Below, piece by piece: positions 1 to 6,757 of a stretch of 64,000 nt of DNA. Each line of letters starts with the position of its first letter. Positions within the stretch are counted from its first letter, which is position 1. Under the pieces are notes generated by a model that had not been told where the DNA came from, did no database searches, and saw only the letters and a program-made list of their open reading frames with translations. The stretch covers positions 1-64,000 of the forward strand of contig NZ_QZVR01000016.1 in assembly GCF_003660455.1 (NCBI RefSeq), in the 5' to 3' direction. A program made the translations under genes and the position numbers. The DNA is from Nocardioides ferulae. Its GTDB lineage: Bacteria > Actinomycetota > Actinomycetes > Propionibacteriales > Nocardioidaceae.

Positions 1-262
1 TTCTCTGGCATCTCGATCCTCATTGTCGATGCCTCTACGGTCCGGGGGGAACCTCAGAGGGTGTTGGGGCGCCGGTGCGGGGGCGGTGGTGCGTCATCTT
101 GACGTCCCCGCACAGAGACCAGGCATGACAACCACCAACGCCATCGGTCAGAGGCAAGGTAGGGACGACATCCGAGCAGCCGGGCACCACGCGGTGCGCG
201 GCGGCAGATGGCTGGCCACCTCGGCGTACGGCACGTCGTGCATCGGGTCGCCCATCAGCACC

Positions 263-469
263 GTGAGGATCGCCTGCCTCACCTCCGGCCGGGTTCACGA
301 GACTGTCGTGGAAGGCGAGATCGACGAGCACTGCCTCAGCCTGGTCGCACAGGCGATCGACGAGCACGGCGGCCGCGACGAGGTAATCGCGTTCTTCCTG
401 GCGGCCCTGACCTCCGAATGCGCACATGCCGCGACCGACGTCCGGCGGACAATCGCGGATCCCGCGTGA
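263..469 (+). CDS. Hypothetical protein, possible element cargo
   Basis: An open frame ending in TGA at 467-469. Its last ~68 codons have a protein-like composition with many Glu/Asp/His residues (SGRVHETVVEGEIDEH, then DEVIAFFLAALTSE) and GC-rich third positions. The frame stays open upstream to position 23, but that part is Arg/Gly-rich and not protein-like. I therefore placed the start at the GTG at 263, although no clear ribosome binding site precedes it. I do not recognise a family. It lies inside what looks like the remnant of an integrated element left of tRNA-Thr, so it may be cargo or debris. Confidence 0.25.
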   Translation: MRIACLTSGRVHETVVEGEIDEHCLSLVAQAIDEHGGRDEVIAFFLAALTSECAHAATDVRRTIADPA

Positions 470-983
470 TGCGACCGCTGATCGCAGCCCCAACCACCTT
501 GGCCATCTCAAGAGCAGGTCGACCTAGGACGGCCTGTTCCGAACCACCGAGGGGCCACTCGCCCCTCGGACGCAGGGACTCCGCCCCAGCGACTCTCGCT
601 GCAGCCGCCGGCGTCCGCGAGTTCGCCGCCGACGTCGTTGTCGCTCTGACGCCCCCGCGAAGACGCTGCTGTGGCGAGGCGACCGGCTCGAGCATGGTCG
701 TGTTGAGGAAGCGGTGCGCAACACACACCCACTTGCGACCTCTTGCGGTGGCGACGTGGTCTTGCACGACCCGTTCAAGCGCAAGCGACGCCCCAGACCA
801 CGGAACATCGGCGGTGCGGAGAAGCGTGGCGAAGGCTTGGGCGCTACGCGGATTCTCCGACCTGCGGTGCCAAGAGGTGGGGCCTATCTCGCCCCCGGTC
901 GACCGGTCAGGCGCCATCCAGTCCACATCGCCCTCGCCTTCAGCCGTCAGCGGTGCCGGTGCGGCAAGTACCAGCACGCGCAC
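336..983 (-). CDS. Possible hypothetical protein in element remnant
   Basis: A minus-strand frame with a GTG start at 983. The first ~105 residues look protein-like: a hydrophobic beta strand (VRVLVLAAPAP), acidic and aromatic stretches, and an amphipathic helix (SLALERVVQDHVATARG). After that the frame becomes Arg/Ala-rich and looks like read-through, so a real gene, if there is one, probably occupies about 640-983. No ribosome binding site is seen. The opposite strand is also open here, which is common at this GC content. No family is recognised, and it could be non-coding. Confidence 0.22.
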   Translation of the reverse strand: MRVLVLAAPAPLTAEGEGDVDWMAPDRSTGGEIGPTSWHRRSENPRSAQAFATLLRTADVPWSGASLALERVVQDHVATARGRKWVCVAHRFLNTTMLEPVASPQQRLRGGVRATTTSAANSRTPAAAARVAGAESLRPRGEWPLGGSEQAVLGRPALEMAKVVGAAISGRITRDPRLSAGRRSRHVRIRRSGPPGRTRLPRRGRRARRSPVRPG

Positions 984-1072
984 ACCAACTGGGTGACCGC
1001 AAACCGTCCCTCACGGCATTGACCAGGTCCACGCAGTGGGGCGTGCCATCGAAGACCACCGAAGGAGCATCC
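470..1072. other. Gene-poor stretch of decayed element
   Basis: Apart from the doubtful minus-strand frame above, I see no convincing gene in this stretch. Several frames stay open on both strands, but none keeps a protein-like composition or a start with a ribosome binding site. The core-binding N-terminal half expected for the neighbouring integrase should lie here and is not recognisable in any frame. This fits deletion or drift after integration. Confidence 0.4.
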
Positions 1073-1771
1073 GTGTCCACCAGAGCCACTACGGCCGCCA
1101 CGCTCACCGGCTACCGGCCCACCACGGTGGAGCAGAGGTGCGCCCCGACCGGCCGCGGCGGACGGCCGCGCTCTCGTGACGTCTACGAGATGAGCCTGCT
1201 CATCGCCGGGACCGGGCTGCGGATCGGCGAGGCGCTCGGCCTGCGGAACATCGACCTCAACCTTGCCGCAGAAATCCCCTATCTGAGCGTCGAGGGGACA
1301 CTCGTCGAGCCGTACGAGGGGCACCCGACGCTCGAATGGTCCCCGATCCCGAAGACACCCAACTCGTATCGCAACCTGGCCCTCCACCCGGCGATCGTCG
1401 ACATGCTCCTGGAGCGCCGGAAGCGGACCAAGTGGCGGCGACAGATGGACCCCGTCTTCGCATCCGAGCAGGCCGGGACTTGGCTGTGGCCCAACAACAT
1501 CAGGACGCGACTCCGCGGCGACGTTGCGGAGACCGAGTGGGTGGGCGTCACGCCACACACGCTGCGACGCGGTCTGGCGACGGTCCTCTACTACGAAGTC
1601 GGCACGGACCTGGCGGCTTCGGCCCTCGGGCACGCCCAGGGCGGGGTCACTCACCGGCACTACATCGACCGGTCCAGACGGCCGGTCATCGATGTGCGTC
1701 CCTACGTCGGAGCGCTTCTCGGCCAGGGCCCGGAGACCCCGCCGGATGCACGATCCGCGTCGAAAACGTAG
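1073..1771 (+). pseudogene. Tyrosine recombinase/phage integrase, catalytic domain only
   Basis: The frame encodes the catalytic half of a tyrosine recombinase: first Arg in GTGLRIGEALGL, the HxLRR-type box TPHTLRRGLATV, ALGHAQGG, and the nucleophile Tyr in HRHYIDRS. These enzymes cut and rejoin DNA at att sites. A full integrase is about 350-400 residues with a SAM-like core-binding domain before the catalytic domain; here only ~232 residues follow a plausible GTG at 1073, which has GAAGGAG at 1061-1067. The first ~35 residues do not look like integrase, as if another gene's start had been joined to the catalytic half by deletion. It ends 85 nt from the 3' end of tRNA-Thr, a typical attachment site. 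It is probably inactive for integration because arm and core binding are missing. Confidence 0.7.
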
Positions 1772-1809
1772 AGTAACCGTTGCTTTTCGGCGCGATCCGC
1801 GCGGAACGG

Positions 1810-1851
1810 AAACGGCCCCGGACTTGAGTTTCCCCAGGTCAGGGGCCGTTT
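1810..1851 (-). terminator. Rho-independent terminator of tRNA-Thr
   Basis: A perfect 10-bp inverted repeat (AAACGGCCCC / GGGGCCGTTT) starts just after the encoded CCA of the tRNA on the minus strand and is followed by a short T-rich stretch. It also lies 39 nt past the integrase stop, so it may serve both strands. Confidence 0.75.
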
Positions 1852-1855
1852 CTGC

Positions 1856-1931
1856 TGGAGCCGCCTGTCGGAATCGAACCGACGACCTATTCATTACGAG
1901 TGAATCGCTCTACCGACTGAGCTAAGGCGGC
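1856..1931 (-). tRNA. tRNA-Thr (anticodon CGT)
   Basis: On the minus strand the sequence folds as a complete cloverleaf. The acceptor is GCCGCC / GGCGGC with discriminator T, the D-arm is AGCTCAGTCGGTAGAGC, the anticodon loop CTCGTAA gives anticodon CGU (Thr, codon ACG), and the T-arm contains GGTTCGATTCC. CCA is encoded at 1856-1858. The partial integrase beside its 3' end suggests this gene served as an integration site. Confidence 0.95.
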
Positions 1932-1935
1932 GCGC

Positions 1936-1966
1936 TGCCCGGCTGGTCACTGACCGGTGCCGGGCA
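1936..1966. repeat. Inverted repeat next to tRNA 5' end
   Basis: TGCCCGG and CCGGGCA flank an inner GGTCA/TGACC pair, giving an imperfect hairpin five bases upstream of the mature tRNA 5' end as transcribed from the minus strand. It may be a second barrier to read-through from the small gene at 2071-2253, or a leader structure of the tRNA precursor. Confidence 0.35.
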
Positions 1967-2028
1967 ACCCGGGGAAGTATACGGACGCCGCCTCGGGGGG
2001 GCGAAACCGGCGCCGACCTTCACCGGCA

Positions 2029-2058
2029 GGGTGCGGCGATCGCGACAACGCCGCACCC
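2029..2058 (-). terminator. Terminator after small CxxC protein gene
   Basis: A perfect 10-bp stem (GGGTGCGGCG / CGCCGCACCC) with a 10-nt loop lies 12 nt past the stop codon of the minus-strand gene at 2071-2253. There is no strong T run, as is usual in actinobacteria. Confidence 0.55.
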
Positions 2059-2070
2059 GTGAGGGGTGGC

Positions 2071-2253
2071 TCAGGCGGCCAGCGTCACGTCGGTCTTCGG
2101 GGCGGGGGTCCAGCCGATCGGAGCGTGCTGCTCGGACCCGCACCAGCACTGGAAGGTGGCGACCGGGCCACCCTGTCCGCCGTCGACCCGCAGGAACTGG
2201 GTCGGGAAGATGAGCTGCCGCTTCTGGCAGGCGGTGCACTCGTGGACGAACAC
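2071..2253 (-). CDS. Small cysteine-rich (CxxC) protein
   Basis: Sixty codons from a GTG at 2253 preceded by GAGAGGA. The protein carries two close cysteine pairs (HECTACQKRQ near the N-terminus and QCWCGSEQH near residue 38) and several His residues, which suggests a small zinc-binding fold. I know of no assigned function. It stands alone, divergent from the LysR gene and followed by its own terminator. A zinc-ribbon-like protein binding nucleic acid or protein is the likeliest role, but this is inference. Confidence 0.7.
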   Translation of the reverse strand: MFVHECTACQKRQLIFPTQFLRVDGGQGGPVATFQCWCGSEQHAPIGWTPAPKTDVTLAA

Positions 2254-2358
2254 GGCGGGTCCTCTCGGGGATCGGGTCACAGGGCGTGACCTCCAGCATG
2301 ACCGACTCCGGCACATAGGCCTAGCCTCACTTGCCAGCCCCTGCTCTAGGTTGTTCCT

Positions 2359-3285
2359 ATGCTTTCGCTGCATCAGCTGCGCTGCTTCCTGGCCGCCTAC
2401 GAACACGGGTCGCTCACCGCCGCCGCCGAGCAGCTCGGCTATGCCCAGCCCTCGGTCTCCGAGCAGATCCGCGCCCTGGAGAAGTCGCTCGGCGTCCAGC
2501 TGTTCCGGAGGGTCGGCCGGGGCGTGGTGCCGACCACCGTCGGCGACACCCTGCGCCCGTACGCCGAGAACGCACTGGCCGCCGTCGACGAGGCCAGGCG
2601 CGCGGTCGCCTCGGTGCGCTCCTTCGAGACCGGCACCATCCGGTTCGGCATGTTCGGCACCGCCCGGCTCTACGCCGGGGCCGATCTGGTCGCCGACGTG
2701 CTCGCGCGCTACCCCGGCGTGCGCGTGGAGCTGGTCGGCCAGAACTCCACCGACGTGCAGGAGGAGCTGCGGCGCGGGCGGATCGAGGCCGCGATGCTCG
2801 CGGTGCCGTCGGTCACCAGCGAAGGCATGAGCGTGACCCCGGTGGCCCGCGACGAGCTGGTCTACATCAGCGCCGACCCGGCCCGGCTGGAGACCCCGGT
2901 CACCGCACACCGGCTGTCGCTGGCCTCGCTGGTGATGTCGGAGACCACCTGGCGGGCCACCGACTCCACCCGGATGGTGCTGCGCCGGATGCTGCACGAG
3001 ACCGGCCGCAACCCGCAGACCCGGATCGAGGTCGAGGACGTCGAGACCGCGGTCGAGCTGGTCGGCAAGGGGCTGGCCGACTCGGTCGTCCCCAAGGGCG
3101 CCGCCGAGCAGCTCCTCCCCCGCCTGGCCCCGCGGGCGGGGTGGGTCTCGCTGCGGCCGCGGCAGTACGACACGTTCGCGATCGTGCACCGCGCCGACGC
3201 GGCGCTCTCGCCCGCGGCCGCGCTGATGATCGAGCTGGCCACCCGGCGGATCCAGGACATCGCGGAGCCCGTCGCCCCCAGGTGA
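2359..3285 (+). CDS. LysR-family transcriptional regulator
   Basis: A 308-residue protein of the usual LysR length. Residues 2-61 form the winged helix-turn-helix (LSLHQLRCFLAAYEHGSL, AAEQLGYAQPSVSEQIRALE, LFRR), and residues ~88-300 form the two-lobed effector-binding domain. TAGGTT at 2347-2352 looks like a -10 box only six bases before the ATG, so the mRNA may be leaderless. LysR proteins often control a divergent neighbour, but the gene upstream is the small CxxC protein and the one downstream is convergent, so the target and ligand cannot be told from here. Confidence 0.9.
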   Translation: MLSLHQLRCFLAAYEHGSLTAAAEQLGYAQPSVSEQIRALEKSLGVQLFRRVGRGVVPTTVGDTLRPYAENALAAVDEARRAVASVRSFETGTIRFGMFGTARLYAGADLVADVLARYPGVRVELVGQNSTDVQEELRRGRIEAAMLAVPSVTSEGMSVTPVARDELVYISADPARLETPVTAHRLSLASLVMSETTWRATDSTRMVLRRMLHETGRNPQTRIEVEDVETAVELVGKGLADSVVPKGAAEQLLPRLAPRAGWVSLRPRQYDTFAIVHRADAALSPAAALMIELATRRIQDIAEPVAPR

Positions 3286-3303
3286 GAGGCACTCCGGCGC
3301 CGC

Positions 3304-4869
3304 TCAGCAGCTGAGCCCGTCCTCGGGCACGCCACCGTCGACGAGGTAGGACTCGACCGCATCGTCGACGCAGGCGTTGCCCATGTTGTAGCCGGTGTGG
3401 CCGTCGCCGTCGCGCCGCACCAGCACGCCCGACTCGAGCTGATCGGCCAGCGCCTCGGCCCAGGCCATCGGGGTCGCCGGGTCGCGGGTGGTGCCGATCA
3501 CCAGGATCGGGTCGGTCCCCGGCGCATCGATCACCGGCGGCTCCTCGGCCGCCTCGACCTCGATGCCCTCGCACCCGGTGAGGCCCCAGGCGAAGACCCG
3601 CCCGAACGTGGGCGAGGCCCGCTCGAAGTCGGCGTACTGCGCCGGCACCTCGGCCGCCGGGATCGACCACGGGTCGTCGAGGCAGTTGATCGCGTAGATC
3701 GCCTCGGAGCTGTTGTCGAGGTAGCCCCCCGGCCCCCGCGAGCTGTAGAGGTCGGAGAGCTCAAGCAGCATCGAGCCGTCGCCGTCGAGGCCGCGCTGCA
3801 GAGCCTGGGAGAGCAGGAACCAGTAGTCACGGTTGTAGAGCGGCGCCACGATGCCGTAGAAGGCGTTGCCGACCGCGAGGTCGCGCTCGCCGCCCGTCTC
3901 GAGCGGCTCGTCGTCGACCGAGTCGAGGAACTCGCGGATCCTGCCCACGCCCTCGTCGACGGAGTCACCGAGGAAGCAGTCGTCGTCGCTCTCGACGCAG
4001 TCGCCGACATAGGCGCGCAGCGCGGTCTCGAACCCCTCGGCCTGGCCGAGGCTCAGCTCGCGCGCGGGCAGCGCCGGGTCGACCGCGCCGTCGAGCACCA
4101 GCCGGCCCACCCGGTCGGGGAACAGGTCGGCGTAGGTCGCGCCGAGCTTGGTGCCGTACGACGCGCCGAAGTAGGTCAGCGTGGACTCCCCCAGCACCGC
4201 GCGCAGCACGTCGAGGTCGCGGGCCGCCTCGACGGTCGAGACGTGGGCCGCCAGGTCGCCGGAGCGCTCGGCGCAGCCGCGGCCGAGCTCGACCGACCAG
4301 GCGACGAACTCCTGCTGCTCCTCGGCGGTGTCGGGGTCGGGGTCGCCGGCGAGGTAGTCGTCGAGCTGCTCGTCGGTGAGGCAGTCGACCGGCGCGCTGC
4401 TGCCGGTGCCGCGCGGGTCGAAGCCGACGACGTCGAAGCGGTCGAGCAGCGGCGCCCGGAACGCGAGAGCGGCCTGCGCGGCGTAGCTGGTGCCGGGAGC
4501 ACCGGGTCCGCCGGGGTTGACCACGAGCGAGGCGATCCGGGCCTCGGGGTCGCGCGCGGGCACCATCAGCACCGCCAGGTCGATGGTCTCGCCGCCGGGG
4601 TCGGCGTAGTCGAGCGGCACCCGCACCTGGCTGCACCAGAACGCCTCGCACTCGCTCCACTCGAGGCTCTGGGAGTAGAACGGCTCGAGGCCGGGCTCGG
4701 GCGCCACCGTCGCGTCGGCCGCCGGGGTGGTGCGCACCGGCTGGTCGGGGCGGTCGGGCCCACCGCCGTCGTCGGCCAGCAGACCGGTGATCGCCACGGC
4801 ACCGGCGGCCAGCACCATGGCCACCACGATGAGCACCACGACCGCGACCACGACCGGACGTCGCATCAT
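3304..4869 (-). CDS. Exported alpha/beta-hydrolase, peptidase S33 (tripeptidyl aminopeptidase-like)
   Basis: 521 residues. An N-terminal hydrophobic helix (residues ~5-31) acts as signal or anchor, followed by a Pro/Thr linker and a S33-type alpha/beta-hydrolase: oxyanion segment VVNPGGPGAPG, DPRGTG, nucleophile elbow GASYG near residue 235, acid in TTRDPATP and histidine in DGDGHTGYN close to the C-terminus, with the C-terminal TAP-like domain. This architecture matches the Streptomyces Slp/tripeptidyl aminopeptidase family, which trims peptides outside the membrane; some relatives are esterases. The start ATG overlaps the TGA of holB (ATGATG), so it is co-translated with holB although functionally unrelated. 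The alternative start is the next ATG codon. Confidence 0.9.
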   Translation of the reverse strand: MMRRPVVVAVVVLIVVAMVLAAGAVAITGLLADDGGGPDRPDQPVRTTPAADATVAPEPGLEPFYSQSLEWSECEAFWCSQVRVPLDYADPGGETIDLAVLMVPARDPEARIASLVVNPGGPGAPGTSYAAQAALAFRAPLLDRFDVVGFDPRGTGSSAPVDCLTDEQLDDYLAGDPDPDTAEEQQEFVAWSVELGRGCAERSGDLAAHVSTVEAARDLDVLRAVLGESTLTYFGASYGTKLGATYADLFPDRVGRLVLDGAVDPALPARELSLGQAEGFETALRAYVGDCVESDDDCFLGDSVDEGVGRIREFLDSVDDEPLETGGERDLAVGNAFYGIVAPLYNRDYWFLLSQALQRGLDGDGSMLLELSDLYSSRGPGGYLDNSSEAIYAINCLDDPWSIPAAEVPAQYADFERASPTFGRVFAWGLTGCEGIEVEAAEEPPVIDAPGTDPILVIGTTRDPATPMAWAEALADQLESGVLVRRDGDGHTGYNMGNACVDDAVESYLVDGGVPEDGLSC

Positions 4870-6035
4870 CGCCGGCTCCCCTCGGGCACCTGCAGCGCCA
4901 CCATCATCGACTCGAGCGCCAGCGCGACCGGCACGTTGAACTCCAGCATCTGCTCGCGCGCGGCGAAGATCGCGTCGATGCGGCGCAGGTTCAGCTCGGG
5001 GGTGGAGGTGCGGACCAGCAGGTCGACGTCGCCGCGGATCTCCTCGTTGACCAGCAGTCCGTGGGCGCCGGTCGCCACCGCGATCGCGTCGCGATAGACC
5101 GAGACGAGGTCCATCAGGGCGCGGTCGACCACGTCGAGGTGGCGCCGCTTGGCACGCGTCTTCTGGCCCTTCTCGAGGTCGCGCAACGCGGGTGCGTACT
5201 CCCGGGGGCGGCGACCGCGCTCGACGACTCCGTAGGCGCTGTCGAGGTCGACCTTCTCGCGCGCGTCGAGCTCGCCGGTGAGCTGGTCGGCCTCCTCCTT
5301 GGTGACGTCGTGCAGGTTGGCCGCGGCGGTCATGCACGCTCCGAGCGTGGTCAGCCGGGCCGGCAGCGAGACCACCTCGCGGCGCCGGTTGCGGGTCGCC
5401 TCGTCGCGGGCCAGAGCGCGGGCCCGGCCGATGTGGCCCTGGCTGGCGCGGGCGGCGTACGAGGCGAGCGCGTCGGGCACGTCGTCGATGCGGGAGAGGA
5501 ACGCCGCCACGTCGGCCGGCGCCGGCGTGGCGAGCGTGACCAGTCGGCACCGCGAGCGGATCGTGGGCAGCACGTCCTCGACGGTGGGCGCGCAGAGCAT
5601 CCAGACCGTGCGGTCGGTGGGCTCCTCGATGGCCTTGAGCAGCGCGTTGCAGGCTTGGTCGGTCAGCCGGTCGGCGTCCTCGACGACCAGCACCTGCCAG
5701 CGGCGGCCGACCGGGGCCAGCGCCGAGCGGCGGACCAGCTCGCGCACCTCGTCGACGCCGATGGAGAGCTTCTCGGTGCGGACCACCGTGACGTCGCCGT
5801 GCGAGCCGCCGAGCACGGTGCGGCAGTCGTGGCAGTCGCCGCAGCCCTGGTCGGGACACTGGAGCGCCGCCGCGAACGCGATCGCCGCGTTGGAGCGGCC
5901 GGACCCCGGCGGTCCGGTGAACAGCCAGGCATGGCTCATCCCCTGTCCGGACGCGGCGCCGCGCAGGGCTTCGACGGGGCGCTGCTGGCCGACCAGGGAG
6001 TCCCAGACCGTGGCCGGCCGCGGCAGCGTGGTCAT
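4866..6035 (-). CDS. holB: DNA polymerase III subunit delta'
   Basis: 389 residues. The AAA+ module has a P-loop GPPGSGRSNAA, where the usual Lys is Arg, consistent with delta' not hydrolysing ATP. A Cys4 zinc motif (CPDQGCGDCHDC) follows, then the conserved NALLKAIEEP and the SRC arginine finger (IRSRCRLVTL). It is the stator of the clamp loader. It overlaps tmk by ATGA (6032-6035) and the S33 hydrolase by ATGA, in the tmk-holB order known from other actinobacteria. Confidence 0.95.
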   Translation of the reverse strand: MTTLPRPATVWDSLVGQQRPVEALRGAASGQGMSHAWLFTGPPGSGRSNAAIAFAAALQCPDQGCGDCHDCRTVLGGSHGDVTVVRTEKLSIGVDEVRELVRRSALAPVGRRWQVLVVEDADRLTDQACNALLKAIEEPTDRTVWMLCAPTVEDVLPTIRSRCRLVTLATPAPADVAAFLSRIDDVPDALASYAARASQGHIGRARALARDEATRNRRREVVSLPARLTTLGACMTAAANLHDVTKEEADQLTGELDAREKVDLDSAYGVVERGRRPREYAPALRDLEKGQKTRAKRRHLDVVDRALMDLVSVYRDAIAVATGAHGLLVNEEIRGDVDLLVRTSTPELNLRRIDAIFAAREQMLEFNVPVALALESMMVALQVPEGSRR

Positions 6036-6700
6036 CGCGCGGCTCCGTGGTCGACGTGGGCCGCCTGGCCGAGCAGCGGCCGCACGCGGTCGCGCACCGC
6101 CTCCGCGATCTCCTCGACCGGCGCCCGGGCGTCGAGCACCAGGTAGTGGCCGGGGTCGGCGGCCGCGAGCCGCAGGAACGCCTCGCGCACCCGGGTGTGG
6201 AACTCCAGCGACTCGCCCTCGATGCGGTCGCGCTCGGTGAACCGGGACAGGCCCGCCTCGGGCGCCAGGTCGAGGACCACGGTCAGGTGGGGCCGCAGGT
6301 CGCCGGTGGCCCACCGGGCCACCGACTCGAGCTCGCCGGCGTCGAGGTCACGGCCGGCCCCCTGGTAGGCGAGCGTGGAGTCGACGTAACGGTCGGTGAC
6401 GACCACCTCGCCCCGGGCCAGCGCGGGCAGCACGACCGTGTCGACGTGCTCGGACTTGTCGGCGGCGTAGAGCAGCGCCTCGGTGCGGTGCGAGAGCTCG
6501 CCAGTGGCCGGGTCGAGGACGATCTGCCGCACCCGGCGTCCGACCTCGGTGTCACCCGGCTCGAAGGTCAGCAGCACCGGGTGGCCCTGCTCGACCAGCC
6601 AGTCGCGCAGCAGCCGGGACTGGGTGGACTTGCCGGCGCCCTCCCCGCCCTCGAAGCACACGAAGGCGCCGGAGGCGGCGTAGACGGGCGAGGAGTGCAC
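6032..6700 (-). CDS. tmk: Thymidylate kinase
   Basis: 222 residues. P-loop FEGGEGAGKSTQ at ~16-27, the DR(Y) dTMP-binding motif in VTDRYVDSTLAYQG, and a C-terminal lid region. It phosphorylates dTMP to dTDP. The GTG/ATG start at 6700 leaves a 57-nt gap to topA, and the 3' end overlaps holB by 4 nt, so topA-tmk-holB-hydrolase probably form one transcript running leftwards. Confidence 0.95.
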   Translation of the reverse strand: MHSSPVYAASGAFVCFEGGEGAGKSTQSRLLRDWLVEQGHPVLLTFEPGDTEVGRRVRQIVLDPATGELSHRTEALLYAADKSEHVDTVVLPALARGEVVVTDRYVDSTLAYQGAGRDLDAGELESVARWATGDLRPHLTVVLDLAPEAGLSRFTERDRIEGESLEFHTRVREAFLRLAAADPGHYLVLDARAPVEEIAEAVRDRVRPLLGQAAHVDHGAAR

Positions 6701-6757
6701 GCGACGAACCTACGAGGTGGGTCCGACAGCGGCCAACGCCGGGCCTGCGCGCAGCCG

